DNA of 45,890 bases, taken from the NCBI GenBank assembly GCA_002633005.1, contig NMRA01000456.1, forward strand, positions 267,410-313,299, given 5' to 3'. Below the pieces are notes generated by a model. The model did no database searches and was not told the origin of the DNA. It saw nothing but the letters and a program-made list of their open reading frames with translations. The first letter of the stretch is position 1. Every line of letters starts with the position of its first letter. Positions 1 through 13,100 of the stretch are shown here, piece after piece. This stretch comes from Phoronis australis. Its lineage: Eukaryota; Phoronida; Phoronidae. A program made the translations under genes and the position numbers.

Positions 1-28
1 CCCCCCCCCCTAAATCCGTCCGCTTCTG
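1..28. mobile_element. End fragment of a hAT-like MITE, cut by the window edge
   Basis: A run of C followed by the motif CTAAATCCG...GCTTCTGG matches, in reverse, the CCAGAAGCGGATTTA end of the element at 24012-24162. Only one terminus is inside the window. Confidence 0.45.
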
Positions 29-29
29 G

Positions 30-575
30 CTAGGTAATACTGTGAATTGAGCTCCATTAGACCATAGACTATAGTCAGACCACGAAATTTCATACAGGCC
101 GTATACGAGTTCTGTTGGTCACCTCCAGCGACGCGAAACTCATATCGCAGATCCAACGATTGGTCGACCGACAGAGTGCATGAAAAATCTGGGAAACAAT
201 TCCGACATTCACCTTGCCCGAAGCCAGTCATTTAAGTGAAAAACAATCTAATAAAACGTCATTTTCTAGCACAATTCTCCGCCTTTTGAGTTTTGTAACA
301 AAGAAAGTCTGCCGTCGTTTTGAAAACAGTACGTACGTATGATCGTCACACGCGCCGTCCTAAAATTTTGGGATATCTCTTGGGACATGATGACAGTTTC
401 GAAGCAGCAAAGTTTGTTCTAAAATTCGGTTTGCTGGTCTTAAAAATACTAAAAACGAAATGAAACCAGTTGTGACAATTTGTTGTCTTGTCATGTACGC
501 AACCTCAGTGGCAGCAAAGAACAGTTGTTAGAAGAATAAAGGGTGGAAAAGAAACTGTTCAGATCAGGTGACGAA
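30..575. repeat. Dispersed repeat, copy 1 (partner at 35225-35748)
   Basis: About 545 bp that aligns by eye, in the same orientation, with 35225-35748. Shared blocks include CACCTTGCCCG, TTTTGAAAACAGTACG, CCTAAAATTTTGGGA and AAATTCGGTTYGCTGG. Substitutions and indels are scattered, so the copies are old. No long open frame is present and I do not recognise the family. It lies downstream of the HEATR3 3' end. Confidence 0.75.
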
Positions 576-667
576 ATCCCCGACTATTGCCAATATTCCA
601 ATAAGAGACACCTCATACATAAAGCTCAAAGAGACATTCACAACTACAGTAATCATAGTACAATGCA

Positions 668-673
668 TTTATT
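668..673 (-). promoter_or_regulatory. Candidate HEATR3 polyadenylation signal
   Basis: AATAAA on the minus strand, about 380 nt beyond the HEATR3 stop codon. It is the first canonical hexamer I find downstream of the stop, so it is the natural candidate for the 3' end. Inferred from position only. Confidence 0.4.
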
Positions 674-874
674 TAAACATTTCTCAAATTCAAAATTTAA
701 CTGGATTCCAAAGAGTTGACACCTAAGCACAAACTCAGTGAACCTCTCATTTATAGCAGACAACCTGTATCATTTGTTAATGGTTCTTTTCCAAGAAGTA
801 GCAGCCTTGCCATTTGAACTTCTTGAAATTTCAACCATCCTAGAAAACAGTCGTACACAGTGAACAAAAAAGTA

Positions 875-1061
875 TGAGACTGTCAAGCGTGAGTGACAGA
901 CACTTAAGCAGGGTAGACACACAATATAGCATAGTAGTTGCCTCATAGTTTACCACTGTCAAGCCTGGCAGACAAACAGTACAGCATAGTCCCTATCTCA
1001 CAGTATATGACTGTCAACCATGACAGACACACACTGTAGCATATTAGTCTCTTTCTCACAA
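875..1061 (-). repeat. Three-copy degenerate tandem repeat over the HEATR3 stop codon and 3' UTR
   Basis: Three imperfect copies of a 54-71 bp unit, recognised by ACTGTCAAGC, GGCAGACA and TAGCATA blocks, run from about 875 into the last coding exon. The stop codon at 1056-1058 lies in the last unit (TTGTGAGAAAGAGACTA against ACTGTGAGATAGGGACTA in the next one). Confidence 0.6.
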
Positions 1062-1157
1062 TCTTTGAGTCTTGTACTTAATAAATCGGATGAGGTTTGT
1101 TCTAGCTGTAGTCACTATGGCAAGATGATCTCCTAGAGTTTTCCTTTGCTGTGATAT
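1056..1157 (-). CDS. HEATR3: HEATR3 exon 15 (stop codon)
   Basis: 102 nt including TGA; acceptor CTTTTCAG. Encodes [20 protein letters not shown] then [13 protein letters not shown], the family's C-terminal NVKMNLRRFIAY-like helix. Too short to stand out as an open frame, but phase and homology fit exon 14 exactly. Confidence 0.9.
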   Translation of the reverse strand: MSQQRKTLGDHLAIVTTARTNLIRFIKYKTQRL

Positions 1158-4100
1158 CTGAAAAGATACACGGACGTGTGTCTCAAGTACAGCTTCTCAG
1201 CTTATGTGGAACTTATCAATTGTTTATTTAGAAGACAATTGTCAACAAAAGAATAAATTTTAATCCAGTAAAAGTACACATTTTCTGAAAGCAGAAAGTC
1301 TGCAAAATTCGATTTTTCTCTCATTAATTGGATCATATGACCATGGCTTTCCAGTTAAATTTATGATAAAATAGATACATTCATACCAAAACAACAGAAA
1401 CAATAACTTTTATACCAAATGGACTTTGGTGATGTTTTGTCAATACATTGCATTAAGTTTACATCCAGATAAGCAAAGTAGGACATCGGAAGCTATTGAC
1501 ATTCAAATTCACAGACCAAGCCTGAACAGGGATTCTGGACTTGATCTCCCAGCGGTGTACTGGTACCTGCTACGGGATTCCCCTTGACATTAAGGAATCC
1601 CCATGTTATATTATTGTTTAATTCCACAACAACAGAGGGCGCAACTCAGTGGTGGTGAACCAAGTCCGGGACAAATGGACAAAATGGTTATACACCAACA
1701 ACCTCAAGGTATGCCTTTTCGGTTCCACAAGGACCTTTATTTGAAATTATAATTCTTGCTGAAGTGTGCAATAGCTGTGATGCTGCATATAGAAATATCA
1801 GCACAAAAACCCAATGCCAACGTCAACCAATTATATAATACCCTTGAAACGTAAGAGTACTGGATTTGTACGATCAAAATTGACTTTTCTCTGCAATTGG
1901 ACAAGGGAAACACCTTCCTGCTGTCAAAATTTTTCTTTTCAAGAATAAGTAGTTGATGCATGGTCAACTTGATCAGTCAGCTTAGCACTGTGCACCCACA
2001 ATGCACTCTGCCACAGTGACTATGGCAGCTTTTAAATCAGGCAGATGCAATGTTTGGTCTTCAAATGATTGAGTATTCACAGTTTGAGCTCTGGGTAAGT
2101 GTGGTGCTGGAAATTCAATGAAGTATATTTTGCAGATGATTTCATATTTGTCCACTACTCCTTTCAGACTTTTATAACTAACAAAAACTTTAAAAGGCAA
2201 CTTGTTTGCTTCACTATCAACCTCAAGAACCAACAGTAACTTTCAAAAAGAAGTTGGCAAATATCGTGGAGTTGACCTACCTAAATTTTGGTACACAGTA
2301 TGAACAAAAGCTTCGCTCTTTCAGACATACCTTTAACAACTTTGTATGACTTATGGACTGATAGCCATGAATACTACATGCCTTGCCAAGTGTTCATCAA
2401 TCAGGATTACCTATTTTCGTCCAAGATTCCCACTAATTGTTGCGAGTTGACCAGCACCACAAGCACATGCCATCAACTAAAGGAAGAACTGTTTGTAGTT
2501 CCATCTCAACACTGGAGATAAGACAAAAATTTGAAGTCAAACCAGTAAGCTGAGCACCCTCTGTAGGTGACCCTCTAAATATACTCAAATAAGCACTTGT
2601 ATAACATTCAGAATGAGTGAGTTACCTTTGATTTCAGTACAGGCACAAGTGGTTGTAGTTTGTCGATGAGACCAATTGATTTAACAATGGAATCTGTCTC
2701 ATCCTCAGCAAACACATCAAATATAGCATCCAGCGACTCGGCCGAGACCCACAGTTCAGCATCTTTGCTTGCAACTTCCACCAAAAATAACCCGAAATTC
2801 TGAAAAACAATATCACATAGACTTCAACAGTCTTAAAGTCCATTTAAAATTACGCCAACTACTCTAACTTTATGAGTACAATGCTTAGTTAAGATAAAAC
2901 AATACAATGTTGAAGCTCACCTTCAGTAGTTCCACATTAGCAGGTACAAGTTGTCTGGCTAAAATACAGCCCATGGTAGCTGACAGACGGACAGCGTTAG
3001 CACGGACTTGGGCTTCGGAACACTGGCTGCCAATCTCGAACACAAATTGGGCTTCACTAGGACTGAAAGCGATGTCCTGAAACAAGCGTGTAGAACAGAC
3101 GATTTAAACACCAAAAGAATCTTCCAGCATTCCACTTTAATTTATGTAGCCTAAAACATCATTATATTACCGAATACCACTTTGGTTCACACGAAACATT
3201 GAGACTACATCTCACACACAAATCTAGAAGCCAAAGACTATACAACTACATAAGACTCACCTTGGTATCAAGTTGAACCATCGACTGTACTATTGCACGC
3301 AGAGCACTGGTAGCAGCTTCAAGAAGTTCAAGTGTGTTTAGAGCTGTAAAGAGCACACATTAAGAACACTCTTAAAGTAAACAAGATATAAGTTTTCTGT
3401 TTCAACAGTTGTAAGATTATGGTTGGACGAAAACTCGACTGAATTGTGTCCATAATAGAACAATGCCGTATACACTTACTAGGCAACAGAAAATAAGTAT
3501 ACTGGGTTTCAACAAGAGATATGTCTTAACTGAACTAATTGCCATTTTGATTTCACACTTATTGTAAAGGTTAAACAATTAGAAAGAAGAAAAATGGTAA
3601 ATCAATGAAATTAGCGTCGATTACTAAGTGAGCTTTCATTTTCGCAGAGTGGGCGTGCATCCAACAGTTGCAATTAGCCGCCTATGACAGCAGGGAATTA
3701 TTCATTGATACATCATTTCAGTAACGTGTATAAGAGCCCCTGGCCATCCTTCACTCCTGACATCGCAAAAATACGTCGTAAACAAATTTGTTGATCATTT
3801 CCTGTGGAACAGCGTGCTCATCGGTTGCTCCAGAATAGGGAAGACATGCTGAAGTGGCATGGCTCCAATAATGTGCTCGCGAGCCTTCCCACCCAGTTCA
3901 TCCCACAAGTGTTTGATGGGGTTTAAGTCGGCAGACTTTGCAGACCACTGCATGCAGTTAATTGGCCGTTGATCCAAGAACGTGACGACAACTTGGCCAC
4001 AACAAGGACTTGCATTGCAGTCCATGAATGTGGAGCCAACGCCTGCTGCACTTGCCTAGTGTACAACATGTGTCCCTTTAGTGAGCAGACGACAGGTTAC

Positions 4101-7100
4101 CATCAATGTGCACGAGATCAGTTCGACCGTTATCAAAAATACCATGACACTCCCAACCACCACAGGGGTCATGTGGATGAATAGTGCAGTCGACGCTGCA
4201 CTCACCCCTTCTTCACCAGACTTTCGCTCTTTTATTAAAAAATCTTAGACAAAATCGTTACTCATCTGTGAACAGAACATTTGCTCATTGGCACCTTGAC
4301 AATTGAATTCTTTTTGCTGTTTTATCGTGCCCTAATACAACTTCTGTGCATTGTCCAAATTTATGTACCATTTGGCAGGAAATGTTGATGTTCATGACAT
4401 AACGTGGGGTTTCTTTTAACTTGGCAGATTACTGGAAACAGTTCCATAGGGCAGTAGGCACAATATCAGTCCCCTAAGGATATTTTCTTTGTGGACGACC
4501 ACTTCTCACTTTTCTTTGCACATTTCTGGTATTGGCAAACTTTGAAACAGTTTGTGAAATAACACACTCATCTGCAACTTTGCTTCTACTACACCAACAA
4601 TTCTTGATTTTTCAGGTAACGTCCAGTGTCGTCTTGCCATGGTGATGAATTCTGCATTGATTAGTGAGCAAAAGATTGTCACAGTCTGTCAGGAATGGGC
4701 ATTCAAGTCATTTATATTCTCTATTTTTTGTTTTACACAGGCTGTGAATGTCCTCCCTGACTATCATGTGCATCTGCAAGGGTGGATCCATGATTTTGAG
4801 TTAGGGGGGGCAAGGGCAGAGTATTAGTCAGGATTTTGCCTGTCAGACATTGGCACTCCTGAACTGCCCAATGGAATCTTGGAGAATTTTAAGGGGGGGG
4901 ACAAGGCTCCCTTGGCCCCCCTCTAAATCCGCCACTGATCCTGAAATGCAACTTTTGTCAAGGCACCCCACTACACCTTGTGACCTCTAACACAGCAGGT
5001 GGTAATCTTTCCAAAGTAAACACTACATAATATCTTAAGGAATATGCAGGGGAACATTATTGTTAGTTTGCGCTGAATTGGTTTAATCCAAATTTAAATT
5101 CCAGTATGCTTATTGTTTGTTGCCTAGTATGCTAAGAAAAAAAAACATGTATGGTGGTTTTAGCCAACAGAGGTGTGTAAATGAGGTCAATAACAACTCT
5201 ACTCATTAAGCTTCACAAGTTCTTTATAATACCACACGTTATAACCGCTTTTATCACATAAAATGTACAGTTGTAGTATTTTTCACTTTTACTTTTTAAG
5301 CTGTTAAATTTTAGCCTTTTTTCTTATTGTTGTATGAAGTATTATGTCATTGAATGTTATGGTAACAACTGTAAGTGCAACAAGCAGAAACATTTTAAAG
5401 TTAATAACTATGAGAGAGAGAGCTTACGTTTAAGTGTCAAGACAAACATGCAGGACCCTCAATCCTTCCATGTTGGCGCCGAATATAGTCCCATTCCCCT
5501 CTAAATATATTTAAAAAATCACCATGAATTCCCCTCATGAGGCCCAAAAATTCCCCTCGAGTGACTGAAAAATTAACCTCGAGATTTGAATCACTTGTAA
5601 CACACACGGTCAGGCAACAATTTGAAAGAGCACAAAATGTTAGTTTTAGCTACTTGAGGCAGAGCCCGAGTGTTTGTGACATAGGTAGGGGGTTCCTATT
5701 GATGGTGATCAGGGGGTAGAATTTTCCCCATTCAAAAAATTCCCCTTTCAGAAAGCACAGGCACCTTTCCCTTTAGATGAACGAGGGCCCTGTAACGAAA
5801 CAACAGAGGAAGATTAAACCCACCTCGTTCTGTTGTAGCAATATTGAACACATTTGAGTAGACCTGTTGTAACATCTTCAATCCTCCTATGTTCTGCTGG
5901 TCTGTACAGCTGATCATGTTATGAATGCAGAGGAGGCCTCTACACTGCAGACTTGTCAGGCTGGCGACAAAATACAACAAATTACTAAAAATCATCTGAC
6001 GTTGACTAGACACAAGAGATAGTTTCGAACTTGCTTTATTATAGAGATTCAACACTTATACAGCTGGGTCTAGAGTCATAGTTCCAACAAAGCTCTACTT
6101 AGGACTCATTTTGAGCCATTCTAAACTGGAAACATCTCCGAAATGTTTTATGTCCATCACCACAACAAAGACTGTAAGAATGATTTCAAACAGTAACCTC
6201 CTCCATAATTGTACAAAATGCACTTTGGGATAATCTTCTGCACTTGGACATCAAATTTAACACACATTGTTTCGTGCCAAATGTAATGATGAATGACAGA
6301 GGCTCCGCCGGGTCAGCTGGCTAAGACATCTGATTGGTTCCCCATGAAGACTTCTGGCTCACAGACCAATCAGATGTTTTAGCTGGTTGACCCGGCGCAA
6401 TCAGTGAAGTCAATCAAATGCACCCACTGCATGTCAAATATGCAATCACGCAAACATAAAACTGTAAACAAATGTACTTTTTGCTTCCCTAAAGGCCGGA
6501 CTATGAAGAACTCATACAAGATGTTGCTAACTTATCGAGCTATTGAAATGATGGAACACTGCCTGTAAATTTCGTGTCAATCACACAAAAAACTCGACCT
6601 GTAGTACGAATGCGATAACCCAACAAAAGTGCAGCAAAAAGCAAGTCAGTAAAAGAACATCATATGACAAGTAATCTGGAGCAAGAAATGGGTTTCACAA
6701 TGCAGACAGCGCTTGACAAGATCTATCCGCACACTAAATTTCTGACTGGTCCATCAAGGGACACATGTGATATGGCACAAACACTCAAGGGGAGTTTACA
6801 GCAAAGTTAGTATGGTGGCTGAGCTATTCTGCAGTTAGACTTTTGCTGCAATAACAGTTAATTAACAAGTCATTTTTGTTTTCAGCAGATTTAGTCGTAA
6901 AGAGTGGGAAGCGATATTTTGCCTGATCACCTTTGTCATGTACTGCTGCATAAATACGTTTACCTTTTCATGAGTTTAGAGCCATCTTTGAGTGTTTCAA
7001 TTTGTTTTGCCAAAGTCTCGTCCACAGAGCTAGTTTTCACCAGGACTTTGTTGAGTAGGTCACTGTTGGAGAAGGCACTGTATACTTCCGCTGGTACGCA

Positions 7101-10100
7101 CAATCCAGACTGAAAATGATCCGGTCATTCTATCAAGAGTAAGCATTCAACGGGTTGAAACAGCTCAATTCCAGTAAACATTGAGAGTGTTGAAATACCA
7201 AACACCCATTCCCATAAATTTCAAATGAATTGAAATACCCAACACCGATTCCAGTTAACATTGATTGGGTTGAATTACTATGTACTGATTCCAGTAAACA
7301 ATGACAAGGGTTGTAATACCCAGCACTAATTCCAGTAAACTTGAGAAATACAATGTGCTGATTCCAGTTTAGTTGAGAAATGCACTGCACTGATTCTAGT
7401 AAACTCCTTTAACTACTTGTGCACATACTCTCTGACTGTGAACCAAAAGCCAGAAACAGTGTGACATCATCAATGGAGTAATCATGAAATTTTCTACCAT
7501 ATTTTAGTAATGTTAAATGCATAGCATTCTAGAGTAATTAACTGATTAATCTAATTAAGGGTACACATAACCACTACAGCAGGAAGTTGTTTGAGCAAAA
7601 ATACGATAAACTGTTTATAATTTCACTTTCAAATGTATTTTAATTAGCAGCCTGGTGGTAAACAGATAAACAATGGTCTTTGCGAATGACAGCGATTGCT
7701 TTGTGGATTCACCATTTCAGAACTTCAAATGTATTTTAACACAGCATCAGATCCCAGACATTGTATTGTAATATAAAATTTAAGAATTACCATAATAACT
7801 GAATTATTCTCTACTTCCATCTCTCCCATAGCAGAGAGTTCATCATTACTTTCCCCACTGCTGTTCATATCTTCCCAATCATTGTCTTCTTCTGAAATAC
7901 CAACAGGGGCCAAATTATACAAGTAGAGGGATATTAGAGTGACGTGAGACACTCTGAAATCACCAATAATGTCAACTAAAACCGGTATGCCAATAGACAA
8001 AAGCTTAGAAACAAATCTTAACAAAAGTTAAAAAATACCACTTTAATTCATGAAACTGGGTGTCAGAACTGAAAGTTGTGAATTCACAAAATAAAAAAAT
8101 GTCAGCACTCATAAAGTTGTAAATGTCATGCACTACCAACAGCTGAGGCCACAGCTTGTTTACATGACACACCTGAAGGGCAGCACACATTGGTAATGGT
8201 CTCCAGTGCAATCTTCTGACCAAGAACAACATGCTCAATGTCTTTCATAAAGTTGGTAGGATTAGCATCAGTGTCTGTCTTGTCCCCACAGATGGCGTTG
8301 TTAGCCACTGATTCCATGTTGTCTTCACAGGTCACGGTGTTAGCAGCACATTCCATGTTGTCCTCACAGGTGGCGCTGTTAGCAGCACATTCAATGTTGT
8401 CCCCAGAGGTGGCGGTGTTAGCAGCGCATTCGGCATTGTCTTCACCATTGGTAGCTAAGCACTCCATTTTGTTATCACATTTCTGCAAAAATAACCACGT
8501 TCATTAGGACACTTCCACAAAATTTGTCATTCAATACGGGCAATACCAAACTGCATTTTAATAGACACAATAGATGCAAAATTATCTGTGAAAGAAACAG
8601 TTTGGTAAATGATAAAAGCAATTACAAAATGTAAGAGGTTTGTAAAACACATTTTGGATATTCTTACATCTGTAAAAGTACAATGTGTGAACTGATAGTT
8701 GCAGCCATCCACTATTTTGTGAAATTAATATCTATATTAGTCTATGGATATCCTTTCAAAATAACTGTAAAACCTGTACTTCCGTCAAATCCAGTTGACA
8801 GGAGATAGAACAACTTAAAAAGTCAAAACAGTGATATAACAGTCAACAGTACTTACTGGTGACAGAATACACACACTTGTGACATTCACCCACTAACCTC
8901 CGTTGTTTCTAAGGTTTCAAAATGATTAACTAACATCTGGTGGACATTTGCCTCCAATATTTCTCCTAGTACAAGTGTGACATGCTGTAAAATGCTGCCA
9001 TGAGCTGTCAATAACTGGCCTTCACTAACGTTCAATAAAATACCTGCAAATTAACAATAACGAATTTCCTTAATATTCCCAGGTAATTAAATGCAACGGC
9101 ATAGTATTTAAATTAGATCATAATAGCCAATCAGTAAAAGACATGCATACCCTACGAAAAATAAATCAGAGGTATCATAGAATCATACACAAGAGCATCA
9201 CATCTCACGCACGAACGACCTACGAAGCTATGAATTATGCATACGAACCCAAAAATCACACATACGAAAAAAAATCATGCACACGAACCACACATACCAA
9301 CACAAATCATACGCATGAGCATCCGAATCATACGCATGAACCACCAAATGATAAAATGTTTGTGCGTGTGATTCGAAGCTTGTGTATAGGATTTTATGTT
9401 CATATTCATTATTTTTGTGGTTCGTGCGCATGATTTTTGTTCGTACGCATGATTTTTAGGTTCGTATGCACTGTTCATAGGTGGTTCATGTGCAAGATGC
9501 TTTGATTGTGCGTATGATTCTATGGTACCTCTGTATCAGGGGAGACCAGGGCTACTTTGGCCTCAGGGGTTGTTTGGCAAATGGCTCAACTTGACACTAA
9601 AGGCAAGGAGCAACATTGCTACCAATAGTCAGAAATCACTGTGAGTTTACAATAAGACTTTTGAAAGTACACAGTAGAATGGGAAGCAAAAGTTCCCCTT
9701 TGTCGACTGTTACCAAATTTCTCACTTCAGTTTCTGTATTTTTATTTCTCACAAGATGCACTACATTTCACTTCTTTCTATGAGCAGAGAAACACGCTTC
9801 AAGACGATACAACATTCATTTTATGTTCTTGAACCCTACAAGATATAACACAATACTACTTTTACTAGTAACAGGACTCCACGCTATGACTTCATTTGAA
9901 AAAGAACCAATCTAGCCCTGGTCTTCCCTAGATGTCAGGCCTTNATGACAACCTGTGGTGTGTCAGTTGCCTATTGAGATTGGGCTTGCACCAACTGATG
10001 TGTAAAGCCTAACGAATTTTAAGCTCCTTTGTTGTTACTGCCTGGTCTATTATTGCAAAGTCATTTTGGATATTCTCACATTTGTAAAAGTGCAATGTGT

Positions 10101-13100
10101 GAACTGACAGTTGCAGCCATCCACTATTTTGTGAAATTACTATCTATATTAGTCTGTGGATATCCTTTCAAATAACTATAAAACCAGTACTTCCGTAAAA
10201 TCCAGCTGACAGGAGATAGAACAGCTTCAAAAATCAAAACAGTGATATAACAGTCCACAGTACTTACTGGTGACAGAATACACAAACTTGTGACATTCAC
10301 CCACTAACCTCCGTTGTTTCTAAGGTTTCAAAATGATTAGCTAACATCTGGTGGACATTTGCCTCCAATATTTCTCCTAGTACGAGAGTAACATGCTGTA
10401 AAATGCTGCCATGAGCTGTCAATAACTGGCCTTCACTGACGTTAAATAAAATACCTGCAAATTAACAATAACAAATTTCCTTAATATTCCCAGGTAATTA
10501 AATGCAACGGCATAGTATTCAAATTAGATCATAATAGCCAATCAGTAAAACATATGCATACCCTACGAAAAATAAATCAGAGGTATCATAGAATCATACA
10601 CAAGAGCATCACATCTCACGCACGAACGACCTACGAAGCTATGAATTATGCATACCAACCCAAAAATCACAAATACGAAAAAAATCATGCACACGAACCA
10701 CACATACCAACACAAATCATACGCACGACCACCCGAATCATACGCATGAACCACCAAATGATAAAATGTTTGTGCGTGTGATTCGAAGCTTGTGTATAGG
10801 ATTTTATGTTCATATCCATGATTTTTGTGGTTAATGCGCATGATTTTTAGGTTCATATGCACGATTCATAGCTTTGCAGGTGGTTCGTGCGAAAGATGCT
10901 ATGATTGTGCGTGTGATTCTATGGTATCTCTGTATCAGGGGAGACCAGGGCTACTTTGGCCTCAGGGGTTGTTTGGAAAATGGCTCAACTTGGCACTAAA
11001 GGCAAGGAGCAACATTGCTACCAATGGTCAGAAATCACTGTGGTGTTTACAATAAGACTTTTGAAAGTACACAGTAGAATAGGAAACATAAGTTCCCCTT
11101 CGTCAACTGTTACCAAATTTCTCACTTCAGTTTCTGTATTTTTATTTCTCACAAGATGCACTACATTTCACTTCTTTCTATGAGCAGAGAAACACGCTTC
11201 AAGACGATACAACATTCATTTTATGTTCTTGAACCCTACAAGATATAACACAATACTACTTTTACTAGTAACAGGACTCCACGCTATGACTTCATTTGAA
11301 AAAGAACCAATCTAGCCCTGGTCTTCCCTAGATGTCAGGCCTTATAAGATTTACTTAGCATGTCACAGACTTACGAAAAGATGCTACCGATTAGAAACTG
11401 ACCATTAACCAACTCATGTTAATGCATAAAATATTACTAAATACATGACTGTTGTCGATGTTGGTTTTGGGCAAAATAAGCAGTAGAAACCTCGGTACAA
11501 CTGTTGTTAAAATTCTGTGTTTACATATATACAGGAGTCCAACGTTTTGACCAAGTTCAATTCATCACTCTGAAGGAGTTCACCAAAACCCTTGTGACCC
11601 TGTTGTTGGGTTTTGGTGAACTCCTTGAGAATGATGAATTGAATTTTGTCAAAACAGCGGACTCATGTATATATGTGAATACGGAATGTTACCAACAATT
11701 GTGCTGTGGTTTATACATGGCTGTATTAGCAAGGAACAGCGTAACAGTTTTAACAGTAATTATGACTTGCAAACAACCAACAATTTAGTCAGTTCAATAT
11801 GACTTAGATACATGGAAAAAGACCCAGGAATAAAAACAATAGTGATAAGAGCCGAGAGATATCTGGGAAATAATATAATTGACCTAAAAATTAAATAGTG
11901 TAAAACAACTACCTATGGCCACAGATCTAAACAACAGTTGTGCAGGAGAAGTGTGCTTGGTCTGTATGATGGTACATAACTGGCTGACATTGTGATCTGA
12001 GCCGAGTTTAATGGATATCTCACTGTTATCTTCCGTTACTGTGTGTAAGCATTGAGCTGTAAATGACCATCCAGATGACAAGTAAAGCCACATACATAAA
12101 CGGTTAAAGATACTATGAACACGCTTTCTATGAACAGGGCTTGGAATGACCAATGACAAAAAATGCAGAAACTTTTACGGCCCAAAACATGCGCGCTACC
12201 CAGCCTTGAAATACTCGATGAGAACCTTTCGCCGACAAAAATCGGTAGGACTAAAAAAATTTACGTTCCTCCAAAACATAAAGAGCAACTTCCGCTTTTC
12301 GAGGTGAACGTCGTCAGCAACGCCGCGGTAAGAAAAGAATTTGCCGCGGAAATTTTATATCAAATCCAATTTTTTACGCGGAAATATAATAAAATGCGCA
12401 GACAGAACATTTGAAAAAAGCGGAAATCCGCGTTTCCGCGGAAAATTCCAAGCCCTGTACGAAACAACCTTCATTTATCACCACGTACCAGCATAGTACT
12501 GGGTAGAGTTTTGTAGACACAAGAGTTTCACTGAGGGAGCTAGTGTCATTACGTGCTTCGCTTGTAATACTTGGCGATATCTCAAGAAGTCTTGCATGTT
12601 CTTCTAGTTACGCAAGAAAAGACTATGCTGGTCTGAGCAAGGTACAACTTGAAGCCTCTTTTATAGAAGAGGTCTAATTTAAACGTTTTGAACAGGAGGC
12701 AGATTCATGACAACTTAAAAAGAAACTCAGTAACTTCAAAAAAAAAACAACTTCAAACTCAAATAAATAACATTGGCAATGACTAATCATGCTGGTAATG
12801 GCTAATCTAACAGTAAAAGCGATCAACGAAGTCCAGCACTCGAGTAATCGAGCAAAATGAAAAACACTGGAATGCTCAAAACTCTGTCGAAATGTTTTCC
12901 ATACTGGGACATCACTAATAATTACCGTGAGCAGTTTACTAACAATTCCAGCAAAAATATTTTCTAATGAAAATGGAAACTATTAGATGAAAATGGCTAA
13001 AGGAAAATTAAGTATACTAATTATAAAAAGTGTTAGTCAAATACATATAGGAGGAACTGCCTCATGACTATGTGTACATTTAAATCAGTAAAGACCAGTT

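Larger units (their letters stand above)
8650..9943. repeat. Tandem segmental duplication I, copy A
   Basis: Aligns along its length with 10062-11343, including HEATR3 exon 7, a foldback element and a MITE. It stops at the single N at 9944. Differences are isolated substitutions and short indels. Confidence 0.93.
10062..11343. repeat. Tandem segmental duplication I, copy B
   Basis: Counterpart of 8650-9943. It carries HEATR3 exon 7 copy B, the foldback element (10578-10932) and the MITE (10936-11331), then continues into single-copy intron. Confidence 0.93.

Noticed and set aside
1982-2233. Minus-strand frame with AAIVTVAEC, considered as an alternative last HEATR3 exon
   Set aside because: The exon at 1056-1157 matches the family C terminus and phase far better. 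This frame lacks the conserved NLxRFI motif.
3600-4960. Complete, active Tc1-like transposon
   Set aside because: The transposase is broken by several shifts and stops, and I could not identify matching terminal inverted repeats flanked by TA.
6306-6340. tRNA gene suggested by an A-box-like string
   Set aside because: No B-box, no cloverleaf; the sequence is one arm of a simple hairpin.
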